Below are positions 8,794-19,881 of a DNA stretch of 64,000 nt, in pieces. Under the pieces are notes generated by a model, which worked only from the letters and a program-made list of their open reading frames with translations, was not told the DNA's origin and ran no database searches. The position numbers were made by a program, and so were the translations under genes. Each line of letters starts with the position of its first letter. Positions within the stretch are counted from its first letter, which is position 1. Source of the stretch: Pseudoduganella ginsengisoli (GTDB lineage Bacteria > Pseudomonadota > Gammaproteobacteria > Burkholderiales > Burkholderiaceae_D); the NCBI RefSeq assembly GCF_009720865.1, contig NZ_WNLA01000004.1:248001-312000 (forward strand). Reading direction: 5' to 3'.

Positions 8794-11004
8794 ATGACCA
8801 TCGACATTAGCCAGTTCTACCAGGTCTTCTTTGATGAAGCCGAGGAACTGCTGGCCGAAATGGAGCGCTTGCTGCTGGGTGTCGACATTGCCGCGCCCAC
8901 GGAAGAAGACTTGAATGCGATTTTCCGTACCGCCCACTCCGTGAAAGGGGGCGCGGGGACGTTCGGCCTGAACGACATGACGGAAATCACGCACGTGCTG
9001 GAAACCCTGCTGGACCGTATCCGCAAGGGCGAGATGGCATTGACGGCAGAGCACGTGGATGCCTTCCTGGCCGCCAAAGACATCTTGAAAATGCAACTCG
9101 ATGGCCACCGTGGCGGTGCAGCCGTTGACCAGGATGCCGTGGGCAACGTGCGCATGATGCTGCAATCGCTGGCGCAAGACGTGGTGGTGGCGGACTTGAC
9201 GCACATGGCGCCCGCCTTCAACAGTGCGGCGGACGATGACAAGGTCGATCACAGCGATGGCCGCCGCTACCGTTTGGAATTGCCGCAAATGAACCAGCGC
9301 GAAGTGGCTGCGCTGTCGGCGGAAGTAGGCTTGCTGGGCCTGGTATCGACGACGCCGCTTGAAGGCGGCCGCACTGCACTGGTGGTGACCACCCATGAAA
9401 GCCTGGACGACATCATTTCGATTTGTTCGTTCATTTTAAATCCGGACGATTTGAAGATCACGGAATTGCCGGCGCTGACGCCGACCCAGCAAGCCCGTGA
9501 ACATGCGGAGCGCAACCGCATCGAAGCAGCGCAAGGCTATGGTTTCTTTGACCCGGTTGAACCATCGGCTGCGCCGGCCGCGCCGGCGCAGCAGGGCGAT
9601 CCTGGGTATGGCTTCTTCCAGCCGCTGGACCAGATCCGCGCCGATGCGGCGCAAGCGGCAGACGACAACAAAGGATATGGCTTCTTCGAACCGGTAGAAA
9701 CCATCCGCGCGCGCGCCGGCATCAAGGAGGAGCCGACCGCGGCGCCGACGCCGGAACCGGACAAGAAAGCCGCCGCGAAGAAGGACGACAAGCCTGCCGC
9801 CAGCGGTGGCGGCGAATCGTCGTCGATCCGCGTGTCGATTGAAAAAGTCGACCAGCTGATCAACCTGGTGGGCGAACTGGTGATCACGCAAGCGATGATC
9901 GAACAGCGCGTCGATACGCTGGACCCGATGGTGCATGAACGCCTGCTCTCCTCAGTGAGCCAGCTCACGCGCAATACGCGCGACTTGCAGGAAGCCGTGA
10001 TGTCGATCCGCATGATGCCGATGGACTTCGTGTTTTCGCGCTTCCCGCGCATGGTGCGCGACCTGGCCGCCAAGCTGGGCAAGAAAGTCGACTTCATTAC
10101 CAATGGCGCCGCCACGGAACTGGACAAGGGCTTGATCGAGCGTATCGTCGATCCGCTGACGCACCTGGTGCGCAACAGTATCGACCACGGCATTGAAATG
10201 CCGGACGTGCGCCGCGCCGCCGGCAAGAGCGATGCGGGCCGCCTGCTGCTGTCCGCCAGCCACCAGGGCGGCAACATCATCATTGAAGTGGCGGACGATG
10301 GCGGCGGCTTGAACCGCGAAAAAATCCTCGCCAAGGCGCGCCAGAATGGCTTGCCCGTATCGGACAACATGGCCGATGCCGACGTGTGGCAATTGATTTT
10401 CGCGCCGGGCTTCTCGACGGCGGAAACTGTTACCGACGTGTCGGGCCGCGGCGTCGGCATGGATGTCGTCAAACGCAACATTACTGCCATGGGCGGCAAT
10501 GTCGATATCCGTTCCGCCAAAGGGTTTGGTACGACGATTTCCATTTCGTTGCCATTGACTCTGGCGATTTTGGATGGCATGACGATCCGCGTCGGCGATG
10601 AAATTTACATCTTGCCGCTGGGCTTCGTTATTGAATCGCTGCAGCCGGTGCCGGAAGACGTCAAGGAAATCACCGGCAAGGGCAAAGTCATCAAGGTGCG
10701 CGGCGAATACCTGCCGCTGATTCCGTTGTACCAGATGTTCGACATCACGCCGCGCTTCACGAATCCATGCGAAGGCATCATCGTGATCCTGGAAACCGAT
10801 GGCCGCAAGGCGGCGCTGTTCATCGACGAACTCGTAGGCCAGCAGCAAGTGGTGGTGAAAAACCTCGAATCGAATTATCGCAAGGTGGCGGGCATTTCAG
10901 GCGCCACTATTCTGGGGGATGGCGGCGTCTCGCTGATTCTTGATGTGGCCGCATTGATCCGCTCGTCCCGCCAGTTGGCTGACGAATCCATTTTTTCTCA
11001 ATAA
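8794..11004 (+). CDS. cheA: Chemotaxis histidine kinase CheA
   Basis: 736 residues. The P1 domain carries the phospho-histidine His48 in TAHSVKGGAGTFG. P2 spans about residues 150-240. The linker holds three copies of a 23-residue unit starting GYGFF at residues 248, 271 and 294. P3 dimerisation begins near 345, and P4 has the N box (HLVRNSIDHG) and G boxes (DDGGGLN, GRGVGMDVV). The P5 CheW-like domain ends the protein. CheA autophosphorylates and passes phosphate to CheY and CheB. It is followed closely by cheW. Confidence 0.97.
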   Translation: MTIDISQFYQVFFDEAEELLAEMERLLLGVDIAAPTEEDLNAIFRTAHSVKGGAGTFGLNDMTEITHVLETLLDRIRKGEMALTAEHVDAFLAAKDILKMQLDGHRGGAAVDQDAVGNVRMMLQSLAQDVVVADLTHMAPAFNSAADDDKVDHSDGRRYRLELPQMNQREVAALSAEVGLLGLVSTTPLEGGRTALVVTTHESLDDIISICSFILNPDDLKITELPALTPTQQAREHAERNRIEAAQGYGFFDPVEPSAAPAAPAQQGDPGYGFFQPLDQIRADAAQAADDNKGYGFFEPVETIRARAGIKEEPTAAPTPEPDKKAAAKKDDKPAASGGGESSSIRVSIEKVDQLINLVGELVITQAMIEQRVDTLDPMVHERLLSSVSQLTRNTRDLQEAVMSIRMMPMDFVFSRFPRMVRDLAAKLGKKVDFITNGAATELDKGLIERIVDPLTHLVRNSIDHGIEMPDVRRAAGKSDAGRLLLSASHQGGNIIIEVADDGGGLNREKILAKARQNGLPVSDNMADADVWQLIFAPGFSTAETVTDVSGRGVGMDVVKRNITAMGGNVDIRSAKGFGTTISISLPLTLAILDGMTIRVGDEIYILPLGFVIESLQPVPEDVKEITGKGKVIKVRGEYLPLIPLYQMFDITPRFTNPCEGIIVILETDGRKAALFIDELVGQQQVVVKNLESNYRKVAGISGATILGDGGVSLILDVAALIRSSRQLADESIFSQ
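9535..9741 (+). repeat. Three tandem 23-codon repeats in the cheA linker
   Basis: Units of exactly 69 bases start at 9535, 9604 and 9673. Each begins GYGFF followed by DPVEP, QPLDQIR or EPVETIR, then a variable Ala/Pro or acidic stretch. They lie between P2 and P3 of CheA. Confidence 0.85.
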
Positions 11005-11022
11005 GAGCTAGAGGGTAATCAT

Positions 11023-11514
11023 ATGGCAGACGCAAATCTGGCAGCAAACGCAGAGGATATCGCCGGCCGCGAATTCCTTGCGTTTAAGCTGGGTAAAGAA
11101 GAGTACGGGATCGATATCCTGAAGGTGCAGGAAATCCGCGGCTATGAAGCGGTGACCCGCATTGCTTCCGCGCCGGAATTCATCAAGGGTGTCATCAACC
11201 TGCGCGGCATCATCATTCCCGTGGTGGACATGCGCATCAAGTTCCAGCTGGGCGAGGCCGTGTATGACCAGTTCACCGTGGTCATCATCCTCAACATCAA
11301 TGGCCGCGTGGTGGGCATGGTGGTCGATTCCGTGTCCGACGTCACCACCCTGACGCAAGACCAGGTGAAGCCGCCGCCGGAAATGGGCACCGCATTCTCG
11401 ACCGAATACATCATCGGCCTGGGCACCATCGATGAGCGTATGCTGATCCTGGTCGATATCGACCGCCTGATGTCCAGCCCGGACATGGGGCTGAACGACC
11501 AGATGGCTGCTTAA
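11023..11514 (+). CDS. cheW: Chemotaxis coupling protein CheW
   Basis: 163 residues, a single CheW domain that links the chemoreceptor to CheA P5. Family landmarks are FLAFKLGKEEYGIDILKVQE, the GVINLRGIIIPVVDMR core and MVVDSVSDV. It starts 18 bases after cheA and is followed by the receptor gene, so the signalling core is contiguous. Length is normal. Confidence 0.96.
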   Translation: MADANLAANAEDIAGREFLAFKLGKEEYGIDILKVQEIRGYEAVTRIASAPEFIKGVINLRGIIIPVVDMRIKFQLGEAVYDQFTVVIILNINGRVVGMVVDSVSDVTTLTQDQVKPPPEMGTAFSTEYIIGLGTIDERMLILVDIDRLMSSPDMGLNDQMAA

Positions 11515-11657
11515 AAAACCTTATTAATAAAAGATAGCCTGCCGCAACGATGGCGGGCGTATTAAAACAAGAATGCGCGCAGAAACCCTGGATGGCGCCG
11601 GGGCTGTACCCAAAAGGGAACGCGCCGCCTGAAAGACAGCAACGAAGGGAGACGATG

Positions 11658-13355
11658 ATGAATTTACGCGACTTTAAAATCGGCACCAGGTTGAGCATTG
11701 GTTTCGGCAGCATCTTGCTGATTCTCGCTGCCATGGTCTTGTTGACCAATGTGCTGAACTACCGCAATAAATCGGAATTACGGGGCGGCCTGGAAACGGC
11801 CAACGCAAAAAACCTGCAAGCGTCTGCGATGAAGAGCGCGATGCTGGAAACCGGTATTGCCATGCGCAACATCGGCCTGCAATCGGACGTCAGCCTGATG
11901 CAGAAGGAAGAGGGCAAGGTCAAGGAACAGCGCAAACGCTATGACGCGGCGCGCGACAAGCTGCAAAGCTTAGGCTTGAATGACGCGGAAAAGAAGGTGC
12001 TGTCGGATATCGCAGCACTGGACAAGGACGTCGACGCCGCGTTCAAGGAAGCCATCGGCCAGGTGCTGGCGTTTAACTCGGAAGGCGCCGCGAAAGTCAT
12101 CGCCAGCCGTATCGATCCGCTGAACCAGCAAACCCTGTCGGCGCTCAATACGCTGGTGGACATGCAGCAAAAAGCGTCGGCCGCCGTGCTGGAAGGCTCG
12201 ATTGCCGCCGACAGCCGCCTGATGATGATCCTGTTCGGCCTGGGCGCGATCGCCATCGCGCTGGGCGTGGTGGCGGCGCTGATCATTACCCGCTCCATCA
12301 CGGGGCCGCTGTACGGCGCCGTGGAAGTGGCCAAGCGCGTGGCCGGAGGCGAACTGACGTCGCAAGTGACGGTCGAAGGCAAGGATGAAACCAGCGAACT
12401 GCTGCAAGCGCTGCGCGAAATGAACGACAGCCTGGTGCGCACGGTCAGCGAAGTGCGCTCGTCCACGGAAACCATCACCGTGGCATCGCAGGAAATCGCG
12501 TCCGGCAATGCCGACCTGTCGTCGCGCACGGAAGCGCAGGCCAGCTCGCTGGAAGAAACCGCGTCGTCGATGGAGCAGCTGACGTCCACCGTGAAGCAAA
12601 ATGCCGATAACGCGCGCCAGGCCAACCAGCTGGCTGTGTCGGCGTCGTCGGTGGCGGAAAAAGGCGGCACCGTGGTATCGCAAGTGGTGGAAACCATGGG
12701 CTCGATCAAGGAATCGTCGTCCAAAGTGGTGGACATCATTGGCGTCATCGATGGCATCGCGTTCCAGACCAACATCCTGGCGCTGAATGCGGCCGTGGAA
12801 GCGGCCCGCGCAGGGGAGCAGGGCCGCGGCTTTGCCGTGGTGGCCTCCGAGGTGCGTTCGCTGGCGCAGCGTTCCGCTGCCGCCGCCAAGGAAATCAAGG
12901 AATTGATTGGCGACTCCGTGGACAAAGTCGATGCCGGTTCGCGCCTCGTCGATGAAGCCGGCCAGACCATGGGCCTGATCGTGACGTCGATCAAGCAGGT
13001 GGCCGACATCATGGGTGAAATTACAGCGGCAACCCAGGAACAAAGCAACGGCATTGAAGAAGTCAACCAGGCCATCACGCAGATGGATGAAATGACGCAG
13101 CAAAATGCCGCGCTGGTGGAAGAGGCTGCCGCAGCGGCGGAAAGCATGCAGGAACAGGCGCAGAACCTGGCTGCCGCCGTCGCCATCTTCAAGCTGGCCG
13201 GTGACGCCTATACGGCGCAGCGCGCTGCAGCGCCAAAAGCAGCACCGAAGGCCGTCACCCGCACCGCGGTGGTGCCACGTGCCGCCACGCCGAAGGCGCC
13301 GCCCAAGAAACTGGCGACGGCCAATACGCAAGATGGCGAGTGGGAAGAGTTCTGA
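11658..13355 (+). CDS. Methyl-accepting chemotaxis protein
   Basis: About 565 residues. Of the two adjacent ATGs I prefer 11658, which has AAGGGAG at a good distance. [17 protein letters not shown] leads into TM1 (about residues 10-30), followed by a roughly 155-residue periplasmic helical sensor, TM2 ([19 protein letters not shown]), a HAMP domain and the methyl-accepting coiled coil. The signalling tip reads [20 protein letters not shown]. The protein ends DGEWEEF, an xWxxF pentapeptide that tethers CheR and CheB. The ligand is unknown. Confidence 0.94.
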   Translation: MNLRDFKIGTRLSIGFGSILLILAAMVLLTNVLNYRNKSELRGGLETANAKNLQASAMKSAMLETGIAMRNIGLQSDVSLMQKEEGKVKEQRKRYDAARDKLQSLGLNDAEKKVLSDIAALDKDVDAAFKEAIGQVLAFNSEGAAKVIASRIDPLNQQTLSALNTLVDMQQKASAAVLEGSIAADSRLMMILFGLGAIAIALGVVAALIITRSITGPLYGAVEVAKRVAGGELTSQVTVEGKDETSELLQALREMNDSLVRTVSEVRSSTETITVASQEIASGNADLSSRTEAQASSLEETASSMEQLTSTVKQNADNARQANQLAVSASSVAEKGGTVVSQVVETMGSIKESSSKVVDIIGVIDGIAFQTNILALNAAVEAARAGEQGRGFAVVASEVRSLAQRSAAAAKEIKELIGDSVDKVDAGSRLVDEAGQTMGLIVTSIKQVADIMGEITAATQEQSNGIEEVNQAITQMDEMTQQNAALVEEAAAAAESMQEQAQNLAAAVAIFKLAGDAYTAQRAAAPKAAPKAVTRTAVVPRAATPKAPPKKLATANTQDGEWEEF

Positions 13356-13446
13356 TTGACCCCGGTCCCGGACCAGGCGGCGCAAGCGCCGCGCGCATTT
13401 GACGATGCGTGCGGCGCGCTGGTGACACGTTTGAGAAAGTAGATAC

Positions 13447-14304
13447 ATGCCGCAATCCAAAGACACCGTCAAAGAGTTTGATTTCAACGCGCGCGATTTT
13501 GAGCGGGTGCGCGCGCTGATTTACAAAAAAGCCGGTATTTCACTGGCTGACAGTAAGCAAGAGATGGTGTACAGCCGTCTGGCGCGCCGCCTGCGCGCCT
13601 GCGGCATCAATTCGTTTGTTAAATACCTGGACGACCTGGAAGCAGGCCGCCTGGGCGATGAGTGGGAATCGTTCACCAATGCGCTGACCACCAACCTGAC
13701 GTCGTTCTTCCGCGAAGCCCACCACTTCCCCTTGCTGGCGGAGCACGTCAAAAACAAGCGCGACATCACGATCTGGTGTTCCGCCAGTTCCACCGGCGAA
13801 GAGCCGTATTCCATCGCGATGACCTTGTGCGAAGCGTTCAATACGTTGACGCCGCCGGCCACCATCGTTGCCACCGACATCGACACCAATGTGCTGGCCC
13901 ACGGCGCCAACGGCGTCTATACGCTGGACCGCCTGGACAAGATGTCGCCCGAGCGCCAGCGCCGCTTTTTCCTGAAAGGGAAGGGCGACAAGGAAGGCTA
14001 CGTGCGCGTGCGTCCTGAATTGCGCAACCTGATCACGTTCAAGCAGTTGAATTTGCTGGCGGACCAGTGGCCTGTGCAAGGTCCGTTCGACGTGATTTTC
14101 TGCCGCAATGTGATGATTTATTTCGATAAGGCGACTCAGCGTAAAATACTGTCGCGCTTTGTCCCATTGATGAAGCCCGACGCACTGCTGTTTGCCGGCC
14201 ATTCGGAGAATTTCCTGTATGTGTCCGATCAATTGAAATTGCGCGGTAAAACTGTGTACGAGCTGGACGATCGCCGCGGCGCAAGCCTGAGAGTGTCGTC
14301 GTAA
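13447..14304 (+). CDS. cheR: Chemoreceptor methyltransferase CheR
   Basis: 285 residues. CheR adds methyl groups from SAM to receptor glutamates. The N-terminal helical domain is followed by the SAM-binding part: LTSFFREAHHFPLL, IWCSASSTGEEPYSIAM and IFCRNVMIYFD are the conserved blocks. The receptor upstream carries the matching tether. The next gene is cheD, 16 bases on. Confidence 0.96.
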   Translation: MPQSKDTVKEFDFNARDFERVRALIYKKAGISLADSKQEMVYSRLARRLRACGINSFVKYLDDLEAGRLGDEWESFTNALTTNLTSFFREAHHFPLLAEHVKNKRDITIWCSASSTGEEPYSIAMTLCEAFNTLTPPATIVATDIDTNVLAHGANGVYTLDRLDKMSPERQRRFFLKGKGDKEGYVRVRPELRNLITFKQLNLLADQWPVQGPFDVIFCRNVMIYFDKATQRKILSRFVPLMKPDALLFAGHSENFLYVSDQLKLRGKTVYELDDRRGASLRVSS

Positions 14305-14320
14305 AGGAAGGCGGGGACCT

Positions 14321-14917
14321 ATGGACTTGGAACAATTTGCCACGAACGTCTATTACGACCGGACGTTTGACTGCGACGCAGCGAAGATCCTGCCGGGCGA
14401 GTATTACTTCACCAACAAAGACATGCTGATTGTCACGGTGCTCGGTTCGTGCGTATCGGCGTGCATCCGTGACCGCGTGACGGGCCTGGGCGGCATGAAC
14501 CACTTCATGCTGCCCGATGGCGGCGGCGATGGCAGTCCCGTGTCGGCTTCGGCACGCTATGGCAGCTATGCGATGGAAATTCTCATCAATGATTTGCTGA
14601 AAGCCGGCGCCAAGCGGGAAAATATGGAAGCCAAGGTATTTGGCGGCGGCGCAGTGCTGAAAGGTTTTACCGCCATTAACGTGGGCGAGCGCAATGCCGC
14701 GTTTGTCCAGACTTTCCTGAAAAATGAACGGATCCGCATTGTTGCGGAAGACTTGAACGATATTTATCCCCGCAAAGTGTATTTTTTTCCCCGCACGGGC
14801 AAAGTGCTGGTGAAAAAATTGATGCAAACCCATAACGATACGCTGGCCAAACGCGAAAGCGAATATGCGAGCCGGCTCAAGAAACAGCCAGTGGCGGGCG
14901 AGGTCGAGCTGTTCTGA
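14321..14917 (+). CDS. cheD: Chemoreceptor glutamine deamidase CheD
   Basis: 198 residues. CheD converts receptor glutamines to glutamates so that they can be methylated. The catalytic Cys is in LGSCVSACIRD and the His in GGMNHFMLPD. FGGGAVLKG is a further conserved block. It lies between cheR and cheB, fitting a full methylation-adaptation module. Confidence 0.95.
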   Translation: MDLEQFATNVYYDRTFDCDAAKILPGEYYFTNKDMLIVTVLGSCVSACIRDRVTGLGGMNHFMLPDGGGDGSPVSASARYGSYAMEILINDLLKAGAKRENMEAKVFGGGAVLKGFTAINVGERNAAFVQTFLKNERIRIVAEDLNDIYPRKVYFFPRTGKVLVKKLMQTHNDTLAKRESEYASRLKKQPVAGEVELF

Positions 14918-14960
14918 CCCTGACGTGCCGGTGGTGCATGACTAGAAGAGATATAACATC

Positions 14961-16031
14961 ATGAAGATCAAAGTCCTGATCGTCGACGACTCCGCGCTGA
15001 TCCGCAGCGTCATGACGGAAATTATCAATAGCCAGTCCGACATGGAAGTGGTGGGCGTGGCGCCTGATCCGTTGGTCGCGCGCGAGCTGATCAAGCAAAC
15101 CAATCCGGATGTGCTGACGTTGGACGTCGAAATGCCAAAAATGGATGGCCTCGATTTCCTGGAAAAACTCATGCGCCTGCGCCCGATGCCGGTCGTGATG
15201 GTGTCGTCGCTGACGGAGCGTGGTTCGGAAATCACGATGCGCGCGCTGGAACTGGGCGCCGTGGATTTCGTTACCAAGCCTAAAATCTCCATCCAGGCCG
15301 GCATGCGCGAATATGCCGAACTGATTACCGATAAAATCCGTGCCGCATCGCGTGCCCGCGTGCGCGCCCGCACGCTGCCGCAGGCCGGTGCGGAAGGCCA
15401 GGCGCCGCTGCCGCAATTACGCAACCCGCTGATGTCTTCTGAAAAACTGATCATCGTCGGCGCGTCCACCGGCGGGACGGAAGCAATCCGCGAATTCCTC
15501 ATGCAAATGCCGTCTGATTGCCCGGGCATTTTGATTACCCAGCACATGCCGGAAGGCTTTACCCGTTCGTTTGCCAAGCGGCTTGATTCGCTGTGCAAGA
15601 TTGCCGTCATTGAATCGCAGGGCAATGAACGCGTGCTGCCGGGCCATGCGTATATCGCGCCAGGCCATTCGCATTTGACCCTGACCCGTTCCGGCGCCAA
15701 CTACATGACCAAGATTGACCAGAGCGAACCGGTCAACCGCCACCGCCCGTCGGTGGACGTGCTGTTCCGTTCCGCCGCCCAGTTTGCCGGTAAGAACGCC
15801 GTGGGCGTCATCTTGACGGGCATGGGGAAAGATGGCGCGGCCGGCATGCTGGAGATGAAAAATGCCGGCGCGTATAATTTCGCGCAAGATGAAGCCAGCT
15901 GCGTTGTGTTTGGTATGCCGCGTGAAGCCATTGCAGTGGGTGGCACGCATGAAGTCGGTGCATTGCAAGACTTGCCGGGCATGGTGCTGGGCTATCTGGC
16001 CAAGCACGGCTCGCGTGCACTGCGCGTTTAA
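14961..16031 (+). CDS. cheB: Chemotaxis methylesterase CheB
   Basis: 356 residues. The N-terminal receiver has IVDDSA and the phospho-Asp in [12 protein letters not shown]. After a linker near residue 150, the esterase/deamidase domain shows the catalytic triad regions [10 protein letters not shown] (Ser), [10 protein letters not shown] (His) and [10 protein letters not shown] (Asp). It removes methyl groups from the receptor when phosphorylated by CheA. Confidence 0.97.
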   Translation: MKIKVLIVDDSALIRSVMTEIINSQSDMEVVGVAPDPLVARELIKQTNPDVLTLDVEMPKMDGLDFLEKLMRLRPMPVVMVSSLTERGSEITMRALELGAVDFVTKPKISIQAGMREYAELITDKIRAASRARVRARTLPQAGAEGQAPLPQLRNPLMSSEKLIIVGASTGGTEAIREFLMQMPSDCPGILITQHMPEGFTRSFAKRLDSLCKIAVIESQGNERVLPGHAYIAPGHSHLTLTRSGANYMTKIDQSEPVNRHRPSVDVLFRSAAQFAGKNAVGVILTGMGKDGAAGMLEMKNAGAYNFAQDEASCVVFGMPREAIAVGGTHEVGALQDLPGMVLGYLAKHGSRALRV

Positions 16032-16206
16032 CAACTGGGTGCAGGCGCCTTTAGGCCGGGCATCCACATATCTGTATTTATCAGTGTAAGCTGTGACGTT
16101 TTACCGCCACTTTGTTCGCCTTAACGCAATGAAAATGCTATCCTACAAAGAGGTGGTGCTTATAAACACTATTAACAACCGCGTAAGAGAATCAACGGAG
16201 TAATTC

Positions 16207-16596
16207 ATGGCTGATCCAAAGATGAAATTTTTAGTTGTTGACGATTTTTCGACGATGCGCCGCATTGTCCGGAATCTGTTGAAAGAACTGGGTTATGCCA
16301 ATGTGGACGAAGCCGAAGACGGTGTCATGGCGCTGGCGAAGCTGCGCGCGGAACCGTTCGATTTCGTCGTGTCGGACTGGAACATGCCGAACATGGACGG
16401 CCTGACCATGCTGCAAAACATTCGTGCCGATCCCGCGCTGGCCAAGCTGCCTGTGCTGATGGTGACGGCAGAAGCCAAAAAAGAAAACATCATTGCGGCG
16501 GCCCAGGCCGGCGCTAACGGTTATGTGGTGAAGCCTTTCACTGCCGCCACCCTGGATGAAAAGCTGAACAAGATTTTCGAAAAGCTGGGCGCCTGA
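16207..16596 (+). CDS. cheY: Chemotaxis response regulator CheY, second copy
   Basis: 129 residues. The sequence around the phospho-site is [12 protein letters not shown] (Asp57, Trp58), as in enterobacterial CheY, with [18 protein letters not shown] at the N-terminus and [10 protein letters not shown] and [11 protein letters not shown] for the switch. This is the likely motor-binding CheY. A 175-base gap separates it from cheB, so it may have its own promoter, though I cannot point to a clear one. Confidence 0.95.
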   Translation: MADPKMKFLVVDDFSTMRRIVRNLLKELGYANVDEAEDGVMALAKLRAEPFDFVVSDWNMPNMDGLTMLQNIRADPALAKLPVLMVTAEAKKENIIAAAQAGANGYVVKPFTAATLDEKLNKIFEKLGA

Positions 16597-16742
16597 CAGG
16601 TCGCGGATGGCGCAGCAGCCGTGGCGCAGCGCGCCTGAGCGGACACGCGGCGCAACAGGCGCGCCACCTCTGTGTCATGGCTGCGGCCGGTGCAATGCCT
16701 TGGGCGCGGTCGCGCGCCGGCATTGCGCCTTAGTATCACCCG

Positions 16743-16771
16743 GGCTGGCCTTGCGCCGGCCTTAGTTTTTT
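16743..16771 (+). terminator. Probable terminator of the chemotaxis operon
   Basis: GGCTGGC and GCCGGCC form a seven-pair stem (one G-T pair) around CTTGC, followed by TTAGTTTTTT. The next gene starts only 15 bases further on. Confidence 0.65.
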
Positions 16772-16785
16772 CAGGCGACCACACT

Positions 16786-17997
16786 ATGCATCAAACCAAT
16801 TTCCTTGTTCGCGAGCCGTTGCTGGACCCGGCGCAGAAAGTGGTCGGCTACGAATTGACGTGGCAACAGCAAGGCAGCACGCCGCCTACGCGGGCGCAGC
16901 TGGAAGACCTGGTGGGCTTCGTGGCTGGCGAAGTCAATGACGACGGGCAGGGCTGGCTGTTGCGGGACAAAATGCTGTTCCTGCAAGCCGTGCCGGAAAT
17001 GCTGTCGACCGACGCGCTGTACAACATGCCGCCTGAGCATACGGTGCTGTCGATCCGCGCGCCCATGCTGGCCAATGCCGATACGCTGGCGGCCGTGCAA
17101 GGCTTGCGCGCCGGCGGCGTCGGCATCTTGCTGCGCGATGCCGACCTGGCGCGCGTGGGTTCGCGCCTGGGCACGATCGCATCCTTTGTCGAAGTCAAAT
17201 TCACGGGCGCCGACGTGGCGTCGCAGGCGCGCGCCTATGCGGCATTGAAGGCATCGAATTTGCGCATGATCGGGCGTCCTGTCGCCACGTGGAATGATTT
17301 CGATGCATGCGCGGCGCTGGGACTCGATGCATTTGTCGGCAAGCTGCACTTGACGCCCCGTCCTGGCACTTCCGTGCAAGGCATGAATCCGGCGCAAACG
17401 CTGATCATGCAATTGATGCAAATGGTCAGCGCCAATGCCGACGTGAAAAACCTGGAAGACGTGTTGCGGCGCGATGCCGCGCTGTCGTACCAGCTGATGC
17501 GCTACATTAATTCCGCAGGCTTTGGTGCAGGGCGGGAAATCACGTCGCTGCGCCAGGCCATCACCATGCTGGGCTATGAACCGCTATACCGCTGGCTGAC
17601 CTTGCTGCTGGCCACGGCCAGCACCAATGGCTATTCGCCCGTCTTGCTGGAAACCGCCGTGGTGCGGGGCCGCCTGGCGGAATTGCTGGGCTTGAAAGCG
17701 CTGGGCAAGGCTGACGCGGAAAACATTTTCGTGGCCGGCATGTTTTCACTGCTGGACCGGTTGCTGGGGATGCCGATGCAAGAAGTGCTGGCGGGGATCC
17801 AGCTGTCGGATGACGTGGTGGCGGCGCTGATGTCGCGCTCCGGCAAGTATGGGCCTTACCTGGCGCTGGCCGAGGCGTGCGAGTTGAACAGCGATCTGGT
17901 GGCGTCGCTGGCTTCGACGCTGAATTTGAGCCCGGCGGAAGTCAATAAGGCGCACCTGGAAGCGCTGGCGTGGACGCAGTCGGTGACGACGTCGTAA
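16786..17997 (+). CDS. EAL/HDOD (YuxH-like) signalling protein
   Basis: 403 residues from ATG 16786. The N-terminal part (NFLVREPLLDPAQKVVGYEL, later LRAGGVGILLRDADL) is an EAL-like domain that has lost the EAL motif, so c-di-GMP hydrolysis is unlikely. The C-terminal part is an HDOD domain (NLEDVLRRDAALSYQLMRYI, ITSLRQAITMLGYEPLYRW). Proteins of this architecture are regulators, often linked to motility. The gene begins straight after the che terminator, so it may depend on read-through. Confidence 0.8.
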   Translation: MHQTNFLVREPLLDPAQKVVGYELTWQQQGSTPPTRAQLEDLVGFVAGEVNDDGQGWLLRDKMLFLQAVPEMLSTDALYNMPPEHTVLSIRAPMLANADTLAAVQGLRAGGVGILLRDADLARVGSRLGTIASFVEVKFTGADVASQARAYAALKASNLRMIGRPVATWNDFDACAALGLDAFVGKLHLTPRPGTSVQGMNPAQTLIMQLMQMVSANADVKNLEDVLRRDAALSYQLMRYINSAGFGAGREITSLRQAITMLGYEPLYRWLTLLLATASTNGYSPVLLETAVVRGRLAELLGLKALGKADAENIFVAGMFSLLDRLLGMPMQEVLAGIQLSDDVVAALMSRSGKYGPYLALAEACELNSDLVASLASTLNLSPAEVNKAHLEALAWTQSVTTS

Positions 17998-18006
17998 GCG
18001 CTGAAT

Positions 18007-18100
18007 CGTCATCCCCGCGAAGGCGGGGATCCATGCTGCGCGTCCGAGGCTGGCTACCCATGGATGCCTGCGGGGGCGCCGGGCCCTGCGCGGGAATGAC
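18007..18100. repeat. Imperfect palindromic dispersed-type repeat
   Basis: The left end CGTCATCCCCGCGAAGGCGG and the right end GCGCGGGAATGAC are complementary at their outer parts, and GATCCATGC/CATGGATGC lie inside. The left end itself folds (CCCCGC/GCGGGG). This resembles the GTCATTCCCGCG-type repeats scattered in many proteobacterial genomes. It lies between two converging genes and may act as a transcription boundary. Confidence 0.6.
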
Positions 18101-18110
18101 TTGCCGGTGG

Positions 18111-18965
<855 letters not shown>

Positions 18966-19868
18966 TCAGGCCGGCGAATATGCCAGCCGTACATAAATAG
19001 GCGCAAACGGCTCGGCCTGGGTAATTTCAATCAAGGTTTCTTTTGCCAGTTCCAGCAGGGCGACAAAATTCACGACCACGACAGGCGGGCCGCCGGACAC
19101 GTCAAACAAATCCGCGAATTCCACGAAGCGGGCTGATTGCAGCTTGCGCAAGATAATGGTCATGTGCTCGCGCACGGACAATTCTTCGCGGCTGATCTTA
19201 TGGTGCTGCACCAGCCGCGCCTTGCGCAGCAAGCCAGCCCACGCCGCCTGTAAATCTTCCGGCGTCACGTTTGGAAACACCGGTTGCAAGCTTTGTTCGA
19301 TATACACCTGCGTGCGGACAAAATCGCGGCCAACTTGCGGCTGTGCATTCAAATCCCATGCCGCCAGCTTGATTTGTTCATATTCCAGCAAGCGCCGCAC
19401 CAGTTCCGCGCGCGGATCGTCAAATTCCGCTTCCAGTTCCGGCGCCCGCTGCGGCAGCAGCATGCGTGATTTAATTTCAATCAGCATGGCTGCCATTAAC
19501 AGGTATTCGGCAGCCAGTTCCAGGTTCGACAGGCGGATTTGCTCCACGTACTGCAAATATTGCAGCGTGACTTGCGCCATCGGGATGTCGAGGATGTTGA
19601 AGTTTTGCTTGCGGATCAGGTACAGCAGCAAGTCCAGCGGGCCTTCGAATGCTTCCAGGAAGATTTCCAGCGCGTCGGGCGGGATGTACAGGTCGGTGGG
19701 GAGTTTCAGCAGTGGTTCGCCGTACAGGCGCGCATGCCCAACGACTTCGGCGGCCTCAGCGCTGTCCGCGCTGCCGGCCGCCGGTGTCGTGTCCGCATCC
19801 TGCACCGGCGTATCCGTGACCGGAGCGCCTTCTCCCGACGGCATGTCCGCCTGTCCGTGCTGCGACAT
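18966..19868 (-). CDS. scpA: Segregation and condensation protein A
   Basis: 300 residues. ScpA is the kleisin that bridges SMC heads in the chromosome-condensing complex. The first 60 residues are acidic and low in complexity, then IFLEAFEGPLDLLLYLIRKQ starts the kleisin N-terminal domain and the last 80 residues form the winged-helix end. It sits between a DUF3460 gene and panC. scpB is not visible here. Confidence 0.93.
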   Translation of the reverse strand: MSQHGQADMPSGEGAPVTDTPVQDADTTPAAGSADSAEAAEVVGHARLYGEPLLKLPTDLYIPPDALEIFLEAFEGPLDLLLYLIRKQNFNILDIPMAQVTLQYLQYVEQIRLSNLELAAEYLLMAAMLIEIKSRMLLPQRAPELEAEFDDPRAELVRRLLEYEQIKLAAWDLNAQPQVGRDFVRTQVYIEQSLQPVFPNVTPEDLQAAWAGLLRKARLVQHHKISREELSVREHMTIILRKLQSARFVEFADLFDVSGGPPVVVVNFVALLELAKETLIEITQAEPFAPIYVRLAYSPA

Positions 19869-19881
19869 GCTTCAGTCCGGC

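Noticed and set aside
9436..10848. Several long open frames on the strand opposite cheA
   Set aside because: They have no ribosome sites or recognisable domains and follow from the codon bias of cheA.
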